From the NCBI RefSeq assembly GCF_028283705.1, contig NZ_JAPWKD010000001.1, positions 124,001-188,000 on the forward strand: DNA of 64,000 nt. Direction: 5' to 3'. Position numbers and translations under genes: made by a program. Position 1 is the stretch's first letter. Each line of letters opens with the position of its first letter. The stretch is from Pantoea sp. (GTDB taxonomy: Bacteria > Pseudomonadota > Gammaproteobacteria > Enterobacterales > Enterobacteriaceae). The notes beneath the pieces are model-generated. The model did not search any database and had not been told where the DNA came from. It was given only the letters and a program-made list of their open reading frames with translations. Below, piece after piece: positions 40,449 to 49,712 of this stretch.

Positions 40449-43112
40449 TTACAGGCTTTCGCTGCGGCTCGCCCTTTTTCCATCCAGACTCAGGCTACGC
40501 ACCATCACCTTATCGCCTGCGGCAATGGTCGGTTGTGCCTGCGGATGATAGTCAATCCAGCTGTTGCCATTATCCAGGCTGTATTGCAGCGGCAGACCGG
40601 GCAGTGCAATGTTCATTTCCAGCCTGCCTGCATTGATGCGCGCGCCAGGGACTGGGAGACGGTAATGAACACCGGCTTTATCCAGTTTGCCCAGTTCGCG
40701 CTGGCCCAGCAGATTGGCAAAACGCTGCCAGTCGCCAGTGAGCTGTGCCTGGTTGACATGGTGGGTTTCGCCGCCTTTATAGCTGCGGCCCTGCTGATAA
40801 TCCAGCTCCCAACTGGCGCGATGCCAGCCACGTTCCGCAACCGCTAACAGACGCGGGAAAATCATATATTCCATCTGCTGATCGGTACGCACGGTTTCGC
40901 TCCATAGCTGGGCAGAGAGGCCATATGCACCACCCCACGGCTTGTCTGACGTCGTGGCGAAAGGATTGCCATCACGATCAACTGAGGTCTCAGCATTTTG
41001 CGGCAGGTTATCCGGTGCGAAGCTGAACATTTTGCGCTCATCACTAAAACGTGTCCCCCAGTAATAGCCGCGTTCCAGCGGATTAACCTCATAGGGGAAG
41101 TCCATGTAGACGTAATCCGGATTGGAGATCACCACATCGTAATCTTTTTGTGTCCAGTCATTGGCGCTGTCGAAGCCGCCCCAGTACAAGGTGTCCCAGA
41201 AGTTAACGCGCGTGCGTGAGGTGGCGAAAGCATGAGCGTTGGTGGCATCTTTCAGGCCATCCTGCCATGCCTGCATCACCGGTATGCCGTGCGCTTTGAC
41301 CAACTGGCTGACTTCCAGCGCAAAGTGGCTTGGCAAATGTTCCAGGTCCTGCACTTTGCCGGATTTCACCAATGCCTGGCAGACCTGTGATTTAGCCCAG
41401 GGCTTGTCTTGCTGACTCTGATCGAGAATGCCTTTACCTGCCTCAGGATTTTTTATATCGGTGTAGCCTGCGCCAAGACGAATGTTTTTCGCTTCGTCAC
41501 CACCAAAGTGCCAGGTCGTCAGCGGCTGACCTGCTTCGCGGTGCATGCGTTGAATTTCACCTATCACCTTGTCAACAAAACGTTGCGAGGAGTCGAGGCA
41601 GGGGTTGAGGTAGCTGGTACGATCGTACAGTTGTACCGAGGTGGTAGTGGAAGTGTCGGTGGGATCAACCAGGCGGAATTCGCTGGCCGCGTGCGTTTTG
41701 CCTGCTGCCATCAGCCGGTTATAGCGTGCTTCCATCGAGATGACGGCGGCACGGGCGTGGGCAGGCATATCGATTTCCGGAATCACTTCAATATTGCGTG
41801 CCTGAGCATATTTCAGGATCTCAATATAATCGGTGCGGCTGAAATACCCACTACCATGATTATCGCTGAACGGACCGGAACCGAGCTGCGGCACCAGGCA
41901 TTGTTGTTCGCTCAGGTCGTGACAGCGTTTGCTCCCGACATTGGTCAGTTCCGGCAGACCGGGGATTTCGATGCGCCAGCCTTCATCGTCGCTAAGATGG
42001 AAGTGGAATTTGTTCATCTTCCATGCGGCCATCTGGTCCAGCATCCGCAACACCGCCTGTTTGCTGTGGAAGTTACGTGCCACATCCAGGAAAGCCCCGC
42101 GATAGGCAAAACGCGGTGCATCCTGCGCTTCCAGCGTGGCGATAATGGGTTTGCCCTCGGCCGGGACCAGCGAGAGCAACGACATCAGGCCGTAGTATGC
42201 GCCAGCCGCATCATAGCCAACGATATCGGTACCACGGGGGGTAATGCGTAGCTGGTAAGCACCCGATACCGCCTCTTCGCCGTGGAACTTGCTTGAGTCA
42301 ATACGGGTTTTGATGCCGTAGCCCTTCAGATTCGGTTGAATACCCAGCATGGCGAAACGTTGCTGTACTGCCTGAGCCTGGTTGGCTGACAAAGCATCGA
42401 GATGCAACACCACACCCTTGCTCAGATCGACATCAGCTGCATGGATGTTGACCGAACGTGGAGTGGGGGTAATTTGTCCACGCAACGTAGTTACCGGCAG
42501 CAATTTGATATCAGCATTTTTGGCGAAACGGCTGCCGGGTTGCATCAGCACGTTTTTATCGTCAGCCACACGCTTCCATTGATCGCCAAACGGCTGGACG
42601 AAGTCAGTTAAATTTTCCGTGTCGGTGCTGCTGATAATTTTTGGCGATGCCCCTTCTGCGGTGACGTACCAGCGCGGCATCACATCGGTGATAAACAGCT
42701 GCCAGTATTCATTAACGATGGGGATCTCTACAGTGGCTCCCGCAGCAAAGCCGGTGAATTTATCTGTCGGTTCCAGGCGGGTTAAATCGCCGACGACATG
42801 TGTCATCTTAAACTGGTCGTTATCGACGCGCAGGGTCTCATGCACGTTGCTCATGTAAATCGCCCAGTTGTTGCTGGTGATGGCCGGGCCATGGTTGGTT
42901 AGCCTGATGGTGGCCCGATTGCAGGAAGCCCAGTCAGCGCCAAGTTGGGCGCAATCTACGCCATGGCTGGCGGCCTGATTGTCGGTTACCTGGTACTGCA
43001 CACCAAACTGACTGATTTGATCCACGATCGCTTGCTGGTTTTGTGGTACCGATTTACAGGCACCGAGCGCGATGACGCTCAATGCCAGAAGGCTTAATTT
43101 CAATTTTTTCAT
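40449..43112 (-). CDS. chb: GH20 beta-N-acetylhexosaminidase (chitobiase), lipoprotein
   Basis: An 887-residue chitobiase, about the length of the Serratia enzyme. It hydrolyses chitobiose and short chitooligosaccharides to GlcNAc. The signal peptide ends in a lipobox LGACKS (Cys19), so it is probably anchored in the outer membrane. An N-terminal carbohydrate-binding domain and a GH20b domain precede the TIM barrel, which begins near FAYRGAFLDVARNFH. The catalytic Asp-Glu pair is in WHFGGDEAKN. A C-terminal Ig-like domain completes it. It lies 48 bases downstream of the chitoporin gene on the same strand. Confidence 0.93.
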   Translation of the reverse strand: MKKLKLSLLALSVIALGACKSVPQNQQAIVDQISQFGVQYQVTDNQAASHGVDCAQLGADWASCNRATIRLTNHGPAITSNNWAIYMSNVHETLRVDNDQFKMTHVVGDLTRLEPTDKFTGFAAGATVEIPIVNEYWQLFITDVMPRWYVTAEGASPKIISSTDTENLTDFVQPFGDQWKRVADDKNVLMQPGSRFAKNADIKLLPVTTLRGQITPTPRSVNIHAADVDLSKGVVLHLDALSANQAQAVQQRFAMLGIQPNLKGYGIKTRIDSSKFHGEEAVSGAYQLRITPRGTDIVGYDAAGAYYGLMSLLSLVPAEGKPIIATLEAQDAPRFAYRGAFLDVARNFHSKQAVLRMLDQMAAWKMNKFHFHLSDDEGWRIEIPGLPELTNVGSKRCHDLSEQQCLVPQLGSGPFSDNHGSGYFSRTDYIEILKYAQARNIEVIPEIDMPAHARAAVISMEARYNRLMAAGKTHAASEFRLVDPTDTSTTTSVQLYDRTSYLNPCLDSSQRFVDKVIGEIQRMHREAGQPLTTWHFGGDEAKNIRLGAGYTDIKNPEAGKGILDQSQQDKPWAKSQVCQALVKSGKVQDLEHLPSHFALEVSQLVKAHGIPVMQAWQDGLKDATNAHAFATSRTRVNFWDTLYWGGFDSANDWTQKDYDVVISNPDYVYMDFPYEVNPLERGYYWGTRFSDERKMFSFAPDNLPQNAETSVDRDGNPFATTSDKPWGGAYGLSAQLWSETVRTDQQMEYMIFPRLLAVAERGWHRASWELDYQQGRSYKGGETHHVNQAQLTGDWQRFANLLGQRELGKLDKAGVHYRLPVPGARINAGRLEMNIALPGLPLQYSLDNGNSWIDYHPQAQPTIAAGDKVMVRSLSLDGKRASRSESL

Positions 43113-43160
43113 GCTGTTATCCTTATGCGCGGATGAATTCTGGCTCCAGCCAGCTCAGGG

Positions 43161-44558
43161 TCAAAAAAGGGTAAAGGGCGCGATGACCATAAATTTGATG
43201 TCTTTCTCGTCCTGGAAAATATTGCCGTAGCCACCGCTGTAGCTGGGCAGGTTGCTGTGGTTGTCATACTGGGTGTAATGCAGTTTGAACTGAGTACCTT
43301 TGGCGCGCGTTTCCTGCAGGGTATAAACCAGGTCGAGACTCCACGCAGATTCCGTCAGGCGTTGTTGCTGGTTGTAGATGGGATTTGTTGAGGGTTTTGC
43401 ATCCCAACCATAGGCATAAGATCCACCCGCCTGCCAGCCCGGCAATTGCCAGTGGCCAAGATCGACCATGACTCCGGCAAACAATGCTTTCTCGCCATTG
43501 GCGTTCAAGTCTGAACGCGAATCCCACCACACATCCATGCGGCCATTGGAACTGGCATAGGAAGGCGTCATGCGTTGCAGGAAAAAGCCCTGATTGCCTT
43601 CGGCTTTGACCCAGGTCCCTTCGAGACGGAAATCAAAAGCACCCAGTGTGTAGCCCAGCGTCATGGCCTGCAGCCAGGCTAAACCGTCATAGACATGGTT
43701 GATATTGCTGGTGCCGCCGCTTTCGCGATCTTTGGCCCCGTAAAATTGATAGCTGGTGCGTAGCGGTGACCCGGCCAGCGGCAGCTGATATGAGGCTTTG
43801 GCAAAATACTGATCCATGTAATCTGCCGCCTGACCATATGCGCCTTCCAGGATGAAATCGTTTTTAAAGTCATACTTCGCGCCGAAGGATTGCAGCCACG
43901 GAATACCCGTTTTGCCGTCCGCTTTGCGGAAGTTGTACATGTGCTGATACCACGGAGCTTTGTACTGATCTGTCCACATCCAGGAGAAGGAAAGCGCGCC
44001 GGTATCTGCAAAGTCGAAGGTGGTTCCCGCTTCGACGCCGCGATAGGTGCCTGGCAGGAAGCTCCAGTGCGGTGCCAGCAGCGTCTGGCCGGTTGGTTGC
44101 AAATAACCAGCACGCAGCCAGTTATCCTGCCATTTGGTTTTCAGTGCAGCCTTGTACAGGCTGGCACCACTCTTATCACCGGTCCATTTTTCATCCCAGC
44201 GTGTGCGGGCATCGCTGAAGCCGATTTCATTGGGGGCGGCGGGGCCACCATTGGTTAATTCCAGCGCACCGAAAGCGGCGAGATCGAGACCAATAAAATT
44301 CTCCAGATAGCCGGAAGAGAAGTCCAGGCTGGCATTGGCAGAAGCATGGTGCAGGTTGGCATCATACTGACCGTACTTGCCATGCTGCGGATCCATCTCT
44401 TTACGATCGCGCTGGCGTTGCCAGTAGAAGAGCGAACCGCTAAGAGAGGAGTCATCAACAAAGCCTGCCGCCAGTGCGGGTGTGCAGGGAATCAATGCCG
44501 TAATAGCCAGGATGGAAGCAATAGCAGCAGCCAGTGGCGTGCGAAGAGTCCGGTTCAT
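43161..44558 (-). CDS. chiP: Chitoporin ChiP (OprD-family outer-membrane porin)
   Basis: A 465-residue OprD-type porin for chitooligosaccharides. A Sec signal peptide ends near LAAGF (about residue 31). The remainder is aromatic-rich beta strands (for example [24 protein letters not shown]) with a terminal Phe, typical of outer-membrane barrels. E. coli ChiP (468) has the same length and is followed by the lipoprotein gene chiQ. Here the downstream gene is instead a GH20 lipoprotein, so uptake and hydrolysis are encoded together. Shine-Dalgarno GGAGGA is at 44566-44571. The leader contains AAAGGAAUU, which may pair with the ChiX small RNA. Confidence 0.92.
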   Translation of the reverse strand: MNRTLRTPLAAAIASILAITALIPCTPALAAGFVDDSSLSGSLFYWQRQRDRKEMDPQHGKYGQYDANLHHASANASLDFSSGYLENFIGLDLAAFGALELTNGGPAAPNEIGFSDARTRWDEKWTGDKSGASLYKAALKTKWQDNWLRAGYLQPTGQTLLAPHWSFLPGTYRGVEAGTTFDFADTGALSFSWMWTDQYKAPWYQHMYNFRKADGKTGIPWLQSFGAKYDFKNDFILEGAYGQAADYMDQYFAKASYQLPLAGSPLRTSYQFYGAKDRESGGTSNINHVYDGLAWLQAMTLGYTLGAFDFRLEGTWVKAEGNQGFFLQRMTPSYASSNGRMDVWWDSRSDLNANGEKALFAGVMVDLGHWQLPGWQAGGSYAYGWDAKPSTNPIYNQQQRLTESAWSLDLVYTLQETRAKGTQFKLHYTQYDNHSNLPSYSGGYGNIFQDEKDIKFMVIAPFTLF

Positions 44559-45084
44559 GGTAAATCCTCCGTGATAATTCCTTTAGTGATGATGTTTGGT
44601 GAAACTGTTACCTCATGTAACAAGTGGTGTGATGTTATTTTTCGCGACGCGAATTATCAATAGCATTTTTTGCAAATTATGACGCGGCACGCAAAACACA
44701 GGATCTCAGGTTTAGACAGGATGGTTCGTCTTATCTGTATGATATTTAATTAAATAAAGAGGTTTCAGGTCAGGGGGAGGATGTTCTTATCGTGATGAAT
44801 CCCTTCATGAGACCAGCAGGCGGACGAGGGTAATGACATTGCGAAACAGGACAGGCTAAAAGGTGGGAGGCGAAGTGTATTCTTTACAAAGCAGGGAGTT
44901 CATGAATCCAAAGATAAAAATTTTCTTATCGATGATAATTACGACTTGTTGTGCTTTGGTGTAGTTTCTATACCTTGATCTCGATGAGGATTTTGCCTAG
45001 GATTTTCGCCGATAGCCAGCACACTTCTGGCTGCTGATCTGAAGGGGGCGTTATGCCACTTAATTTAACCTCAGGAGCTGTAAA
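44559..45084. other. AT-rich regulatory and intergenic region upstream of chiP
   Basis: About 525 bases. The left part holds the chiP leader and a candidate NagC operator (44635-44658). The right part, about 44700-45060, is AT-rich and shows no supported gene. It borders the accessory genes at 45085-45896. Confidence 0.5.
44635..44658. promoter_or_regulatory. Candidate NagC-type operator upstream of chiP
   Basis: TTATTT-TTCGCG-A-CGCGAA-TTAT has a perfect TTCGCG/CGCGAA palindrome flanked by AT-rich arms, the general form of operators bound by the ROK repressors NagC and Mlc. E. coli chiP is NagC-repressed, which supports the reading. Confidence 0.45.
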
Positions 45085-45261
45085 ATGACTGATGCTTTGA
45101 AGAAAAGACAACCTGAAGACAAACGCGTTATTCGTCTCAGTGAAACCTGGGAAGTCGAATATTGGACTAAAACCCTGGATGTTTCTGTCGCACAATTACG
45201 AACCGCAGTCGCAAACGTGGGTAAGGATACGCAGAAAGTTAAGCAATATCTCGGTAAGTAG
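45085..45261 (+). CDS. DUF3606-family small protein
   Basis: A 58-residue protein. AGGAG precedes the ATG at 45085. The sequence has the DUF3606 pattern: N-terminal charged KKRQPEDKRVIRLSE, then WEVEYWTKTLDVS, and C-terminal VGKDTQKVKQYLGK. Function is unknown; such proteins are common in soil and plant-associated bacteria. It is followed at once by a terminator. It overlaps neither the chiP promoter nor the effector remnant. Confidence 0.8.
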   Translation: MTDALKKRQPEDKRVIRLSETWEVEYWTKTLDVSVAQLRTAVANVGKDTQKVKQYLGK

Positions 45262-45278
45262 GTGTCCATTCTGCCTGG

Positions 45279-45299
45279 AAACCCCGCTCTGCGGGGTTT
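45279..45299 (+). terminator. Terminator after the DUF3606 gene
   Basis: AAACCCCGC (45279-45287) pairs with GCGGGGTTT (45291-45299) around TCT. The 3' side ends in TTT only, so it is modest, but it lies 17 bases past the stop. Confidence 0.65.
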
Positions 45300-45305
45300 A
45301 CTACA

Positions 45306-45503
45306 TCAAATAATGGATTAAAAGATTATTCGCTTGAGCAGCAGGTATCAATTATTGCTGATTATTGGCAATTGTTGGTTTACGGAATCGAACAGTGGCC
45401 TTTCTACCAAAGGGCTTCGCGTTTCGGAAAATACCGGGGCAAACACCCCTTAAAAGATGTTCCAGTACTTTATAAAAAGATTGTGACAGGCAGGGGAACG
45501 TAA
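45306..45503 (+). pseudogene. C-terminal remnant of a probable T6SS/polymorphic-toxin effector
   Basis: The plus frame ending in TAA at 45501-45503 reads about 65 residues with no start codon: SNNGLKDYSLEQQVSIIADYW, then QLLVYGIEQWPFYQRASRFG and a basic tail. The pattern LxDYSLEQQxxIIxDYW resembles the end of many type VI secretion or Rhs-type effectors (typically NLEQQAEIIxDYY). The stop is immediately before the GTG of the putative immunity lipoprotein, the order expected for effector-immunity pairs. The upstream part is absent; the frame runs back into the DUF3606 terminator. I read it as a decayed or displaced toxin end. The identification is by motif memory only. Confidence 0.5.
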
Positions 45504-45896
45504 GTGTATAAAAATTATTTAATAATAGTGGCAGCCGCTCTGCTTTCCGGTTGTCCCGGGCCGGGCGATAGAATTCCACCTAAAGAGCCAGCTAATGTCG
45601 CGATAAGAGATAACCGGGTTTGTATTACCGCACCAATACGAACGGGTGAATATGTTTCTGCGGTACAGATATCAGATGGAGAAGATAATCATCTTCTCAG
45701 GACATTAGCCAAAAAACCTGTGTATGTAACCAATGGACAATGTTTGCCAACGTTTGGTTATGATTTCAAACGGGACCATACATATACTGCCTATTACACG
45801 ATTGAAAAAAACGATATTGATAGTGGGCGTTACCTTTCCGTTGTGTTTTCAACATTGAATGGTCTGCAGCAGATTAGCCCACCAGTTGGACGCTAA
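45504..45896 (+). CDS. Putative T6SS immunity periplasmic lipoprotein
   Basis: A 130-residue lipoprotein. The GTG at 45504 follows AGGGGAACG. Signal peptide with lipobox LLSGC (Cys17) is followed by PGPGDRIPPKEPANV. The mature domain carries two more cysteines (RVCITAP and GQCLPTFGY) likely to form a disulfide, and short beta-strand-like segments. I recall near-identical openings (SGCPGxGDRxPPxEPANVxI) in proteins annotated as T6SS immunity lipoproteins. Its position one codon after the effector remnant supports this. No complete effector is encoded in the window, so it would be an orphan immunity gene. Confidence 0.7.
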   Translation: MYKNYLIIVAAALLSGCPGPGDRIPPKEPANVAIRDNRVCITAPIRTGEYVSAVQISDGEDNHLLRTLAKKPVYVTNGQCLPTFGYDFKRDHTYTAYYTIEKNDIDSGRYLSVVFSTLNGLQQISPPVGR

Positions 45897-46010
45897 CGTT
45901 AATCATCATCGGATTTACGTAGATTTTATCGCTTGTTTGTCGGGCTTTCTGCTGGCATTATCCTGTTCATGAGTTAATGAAGAACATTGACGCAACCTTT
46001 TGATTTTAAA

Positions 46011-46088
46011 TGACTCGGGGTGCCCTCTTAAACGGGGCTGAGATACACCCGCTGACCTGATCTGGATAATGCCAGCGTAGGGAAGTCA
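46011..46088 (+). ncRNA. TPP riboswitch (thi box) upstream of thiMD
   Basis: The TPP aptamer core is complete: CGGGGTGCCC...GGGCTGAGATA...ACCCGCTGACCTGATCTGGATAATGCCAGCGTAGGGAAG. The outer helix pairs TGACT (46011-46015) with AGTCA (46084-46088). It lies 45 bases before thiM and should repress translation or transcription of thiMD when thiamine pyrophosphate is abundant. Confidence 0.96.
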
Positions 46089-46133
46089 GATGCCTGACCG
46101 CATTCGCCTTCTTGATCGCCGGTTGGGAGCCTT

Positions 46134-46919
46134 ATGAAACAGCCTGACCTTCTCTCCACAGCGCAACTCGCGCAATCTCTTCAGTTACTTCGTCAGCATA
46201 TGCCGCTGGTGCATTGCATGACCAATGACGTCGTACAAACCTTTACCGCGAATGTCCTGCTGGCGCTGCGCGCTTCACCTGCCATGGTGATCGATGCTGA
46301 TGAAGCCGCACAGTTCAGTGGTTTCGCCGATGCGTTGCTGATCAATGTTGGTACCCTGACACGCGATCGTCGTGATGCGATGCAGGCAGCCGTCTCCGCA
46401 GCCAACCGGGCGGGGACGCCCTGGACGCTCGATCCGGTAGCGGTCGGCGCGTTAACGTTTCGCACCGAATTTTGTCAGCAGCTGCTGAGCCAGCAACCCG
46501 CGGCTATTCGTGGCAATGCCTCAGAAATCCTGGCGCTGGCGAATCAGGCGGCAGGCGGGCGTGGTGTGGATAGCCTGCATCAGGCCGACGCGGCAATCAG
46601 TGCTGCACAGCAACTGGCGCGTGATTATCACAGCATCGTCGCGGTCACTGGCGAAGTGGATTATGTTACTGACGGCCACAACATCCTGGCAATTCCCGGC
46701 GGCAGCCCATTAATGACGCGGGTGGTGGGCACCGGTTGCGCACTATCGGCAGTGGTGGCGGGCTTTGCCAGCCTGCCGGGTGAGCGCCTGCAACATGTGG
46801 CTGCCGCCTGTCGCGTGATGTCGCTGGCGGGGGAAAGGGCTGCGCGTCAGGTGCAGGGACCAGGGAGCTTTGTGGCCGCCTTCCTCGATGAGCTGTGGAC
46901 GCTGGAGGTGACGCCATGA
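46134..46919 (+). CDS. thiM: Hydroxyethylthiazole kinase ThiM
   Basis: A 261-residue ribokinase-fold kinase that phosphorylates 4-methyl-5-(2-hydroxyethyl)thiazole for thiamine salvage. Motifs [21 protein letters not shown] (substrate site), [11 protein letters not shown] and the C-terminal [15 protein letters not shown] (nucleotide/anion hole with catalytic Cys) are intact. It follows a TPP riboswitch and overlaps thiD by four bases (ATGA), so the two are translationally coupled. Confidence 0.95.
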   Translation: MKQPDLLSTAQLAQSLQLLRQHMPLVHCMTNDVVQTFTANVLLALRASPAMVIDADEAAQFSGFADALLINVGTLTRDRRDAMQAAVSAANRAGTPWTLDPVAVGALTFRTEFCQQLLSQQPAAIRGNASEILALANQAAGGRGVDSLHQADAAISAAQQLARDYHSIVAVTGEVDYVTDGHNILAIPGGSPLMTRVVGTGCALSAVVAGFASLPGERLQHVAAACRVMSLAGERAARQVQGPGSFVAAFLDELWTLEVTP

Positions 46920-47716
46920 ATCGCATCAATGCATTAACCATTGCGGGCACCGATCCGAGCGGTGGCGCGGGAATTCAGGCCGATCTTAAAGCCTTTTCGG
47001 CACTCGGCGCTTACGGCACCAGCGTGATCACCGCTCTGGTGGCGCAGAATACCTGTGGCGTGCAATCGGTGTATCGCATCGATCCGGAATTTGTCGGTGC
47101 ACAACTGGATTCGGTACTTGATGATGTGCGTATCGATAGCGCTAAAATCGGCATGCTGGCGGAAACAGCGATAGTGGAAATTGTCGCTGCGAAGCTGAAG
47201 CGTGCCAGCCTGCCGTTTGTGGTGCTGGATACGGTGATGATTGCCAAAAGCGGCGACGCGTTGTTGTCACCGGATGCCATCGACAGTATCCGTGAACTGC
47301 TACTACCGCAGGTTTCCCTGATTACGCCAAATTTACCGGAAGCGGCGGCGTTGCTTGGACGGAGCATGGCGCAGGATGAAGCCACCATGCTCCAGCAGGG
47401 CGATGCGTTGCTTGATCTCGGGTGTGAAGCGGTACTGATGAAGGGAGGACATCTGAGTGATGCGGAAAGCCCGGACTGGCTGATCACTCGCAGCGGACGC
47501 CAGCGCTTTACCGCACCTCGTGTCAAGACCCGCAACACGCATGGCACCGGCTGTTCGTTGTCAGCGGCGCTGGCGGCACTGCGCCCACGGCATGACAGTT
47601 GGTCAGCCACGGTGGCAGAAGCCAAAGCGTGGCTGCAACAGGCGTTGTTGCAGGCGGATTCGCTAGAGGTCGGCAAAGGTATTGGGCCGGTGCACCATTT
47701 CCATCGCTGGTGGTAG
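46916..47716 (+). CDS. thiD: Hydroxymethylpyrimidine/phosphomethylpyrimidine kinase ThiD
   Basis: A 266-residue kinase that phosphorylates HMP and then HMP-phosphate for thiamine synthesis. The ATG at 46916 overlaps the thiM stop (ATGA) and gives the E. coli length; an upstream ATG adds seven residues only. Blocks include [20 protein letters not shown] at the N-terminus, [23 protein letters not shown] and the GTGCSLSAA anion hole. Second gene under the TPP riboswitch. Confidence 0.96.
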   Translation: MNRINALTIAGTDPSGGAGIQADLKAFSALGAYGTSVITALVAQNTCGVQSVYRIDPEFVGAQLDSVLDDVRIDSAKIGMLAETAIVEIVAAKLKRASLPFVVLDTVMIAKSGDALLSPDAIDSIRELLLPQVSLITPNLPEAAALLGRSMAQDEATMLQQGDALLDLGCEAVLMKGGHLSDAESPDWLITRSGRQRFTAPRVKTRNTHGTGCSLSAALAALRPRHDSWSATVAEAKAWLQQALLQADSLEVGKGIGPVHHFHRWW

Positions 47717-47864
47717 GGCGTAACGCCGGATTGCCGTTTTTTGCCTGCGCATCTGTCTGAAAAATGGAGTCAGCAATTTGCCAGCCTGGCGGATTTGGGT
47801 CCAGGCTGTTGGGGGCGAATCGGCAGGTGTCGGTTCCAATCCAGCCATTTATTCAGGAGTCAGC

Positions 47865-48917
47865 ATGACGGACATCGTTCAGTTATTGGGCAAAGAAGCG
47901 GACAGTCTTCTTCAACATCGCTGCATGACCATTCCAGCGGAAAGCCTTTATTTACCGGGCGCGGATTATGTTGATCGCGTAATGACGGACAACAATCGTT
48001 CTCCAGTCGTGTTACGTAATATGCAAACCTTGTACAACACTGGCCGACTGGCGGGCACGGGCTATCTGTCGATTCTGCCGGTTGATCAGGGCGTTGAGCA
48101 CTCGGCGGGTGCTTCGTTTGCTGCCAACCCGCACTACTTCGATCCGAAAAATATCGTGGAGCTGGCGATTGAAGCGGGCTGCAACTGTGTCGCTTCTACG
48201 TATGGCGTGCTGGCTTCGGTTGCGCGCCGTTACGCACACAAGATTCCCTTTATGGTGAAACTGAACCATAACGAGACGCTGAGCTATCCAACCCAGTACG
48301 ACCAGACCCTGTACGCCAGCGTGGAGCAGGCGTTCAATATGGGGGCCATTGCGGTCGGTGCAACTATCTATTTCGGCTCTGAGCAGTCTCGTCGACAGAT
48401 TGAAGAGATTTCCGTTGCGTTTGAACGCGCCCATGAGCTGGGCATGGTGACGGTGCTGTGGGCCTATCTGCGCAATAATGGCTTTAAGAAAGATGGTGTG
48501 GATTATCATGCCAGCGCCGATTTAACCGGCCAGGCCAACCATCTTGCGGCGACCATTGGTGCGGATATTGTGAAGCAGAAAATGGCGGAAAATAACGGGG
48601 GTTACACCGCCGTCAACTTCGGTCACACCGATGAGCGTGTCTACAGCAAGCTGACCACGGAAAACCCGATTGACCTGGTGCGTTATCAACTGGCGAACTG
48701 CTATATGGGGCGCGCCGGGTTGATTAACTCTGGCGGAGCAGCCGCCGGGGCGACCGATGTGGCCGAGTCAGTGCGTACGGCGGTGATTAACAAACGTGCG
48801 GGCGGTATGGGGCTGATCCTGGGACGCAAAGCGTTTAAGAAATCGCTAAAAGAGGGCGTGGAACTGATTAACGCGGTGCAGGATGTGTATTTATCCAAAG
48901 ATGTAACGATTGCATAG
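47865..48917 (+). CDS. fbaB: Class I fructose-bisphosphate aldolase FbaB
   Basis: A 350-residue DhnA/FbaB-type class I aldolase, nearly identical to the E. coli protein. It interconverts fructose 1,6-bisphosphate and triose phosphates by a Schiff base and is important on gluconeogenic substrates. The ATG at 47865 follows AGGAG; the longer open frame to 47778 is not used. Blocks [30 protein letters not shown] and [11 protein letters not shown] are conserved. A strong hairpin follows. Confidence 0.95.
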   Translation: MTDIVQLLGKEADSLLQHRCMTIPAESLYLPGADYVDRVMTDNNRSPVVLRNMQTLYNTGRLAGTGYLSILPVDQGVEHSAGASFAANPHYFDPKNIVELAIEAGCNCVASTYGVLASVARRYAHKIPFMVKLNHNETLSYPTQYDQTLYASVEQAFNMGAIAVGATIYFGSEQSRRQIEEISVAFERAHELGMVTVLWAYLRNNGFKKDGVDYHASADLTGQANHLAATIGADIVKQKMAENNGGYTAVNFGHTDERVYSKLTTENPIDLVRYQLANCYMGRAGLINSGGAAAGATDVAESVRTAVINKRAGGMGLILGRKAFKKSLKEGVELINAVQDVYLSKDVTIA

Positions 48918-48925
48918 TGTGCAGT

Positions 48926-48955
48926 AGTGCCCCTCCCGTAAACGGGAGGGGCACT
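48926..48955. terminator. Hairpin between convergent fbaB and the rspR-like gene
   Basis: AGTGCCCCTCCCG (48926-48938) pairs perfectly over 13 bases with CGGGAGGGGCACT (48943-48955) around TAAA. No U-run follows on either strand, so its role as an intrinsic terminator is uncertain, but the position between convergent genes fits one. Confidence 0.65.
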
Positions 48956-48958
48956 GAT

Positions 48959-49645
48959 TCAAGGCGCTTCAAACCACTCGCTATTCCGTTCCGCAATCGG
49001 CGTAATGGTCAGAATCATTTCCTGCAAATGACGACGCATCGCAGACTCGGCAGCCTCAACATCATGCGCTTTCAGAGCGGCATAAATCTCTTCATGCTGC
49101 TGAATCAGGCTTTCCGGCGGGGAAACTTCGCTCAGTGTCAGAAAACGGACCCGGTCCATGGTGGCTTTAATGTTCTCCACCGTTTCCCATGCCAGCAGGC
49201 AGTTGATGCCTTCAGCAATCAGGCGGTGAAATTCATCATCGAGCGAGAGGAATGACTGGCTGTCATGGCGTTCGGCCGCTAAACGCTGCAACTGAAGATT
49301 ATGTTCCAGCGCCATCAGCGCCTCTGGCGTGATTTCCTGCGCCGCACGGCGCACCACGGCGATTTCCACTGCTTCACGGATGAACCGGCCATCGGCGACG
49401 CGCTGGGCGGAAATCTTGCGTACAAAAGTGCCGCGTTGCGGTAATACCTGTACCAGTCCAGCCTCAGCCAGTTTGATAAAGGCTTCACGCACTGGCTGGC
49501 GTGAGACATTAAAGCGCGCTGAAACCTCTTTTTCCGACAGCAGTGAGCCGGGATGGATGGCGCAGGTAACGATATCCCGACGCAGATAGCGGTAAATCTG
49601 CTGATTTACGGGTTCGCTGGTGGTTATGGTATAGGCAATCGACAT
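48959..49645 (-). CDS. rspR: GntR/FadR-family regulator, RspR-like
   Basis: A 228-residue FadR-subfamily regulator, same length as E. coli RspR (YdfH). The winged helix reads SEKEVSARFNVSRQPVREAFIKLAEAGLV (about 37-65) and PQRGTFVRKIS; an FCD ligand domain with metal-binding His residues (LDDEFHRL, QQHEEIY, MRRHLQEM) follows. Last gene of the four-gene minus-strand operon at 49.0-53.6 kb, so it probably represses that operon. The ligand is likely a sugar acid related to mannonate or gulonate (inference). Confidence 0.88.
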   Translation of the reverse strand: MSIAYTITTSEPVNQQIYRYLRRDIVTCAIHPGSLLSEKEVSARFNVSRQPVREAFIKLAEAGLVQVLPQRGTFVRKISAQRVADGRFIREAVEIAVVRRAAQEITPEALMALEHNLQLQRLAAERHDSQSFLSLDDEFHRLIAEGINCLLAWETVENIKATMDRVRFLTLSEVSPPESLIQQHEEIYAALKAHDVEAAESAMRRHLQEMILTITPIAERNSEWFEAP

Positions 49646-49712
49646 GCAGCAATATCCGTATCGAATTATGGAGGTTATAAGGGAGCAGTCTAATCAGCAC
49701 GCTGCCTCTGCG

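Noticed and set aside
41409-42251. 280-codon ORF antisense to the GH20 gene
   Set aside because: Opposite strand of a conserved catalytic domain, no ribosome-binding site or recognisable domain.
47011-47676. 221-codon ORF antisense to thiD
   Set aside because: Serine-rich low-complexity translation opposite a conserved kinase gene.
47790-47855. tRNA-like T-arm motif (TCGGTTCCAATCCAG) upstream of fbaB
   Set aside because: The flanking bases do not form a T stem, and no matching D or anticodon arms occur upstream; it is a chance resemblance.
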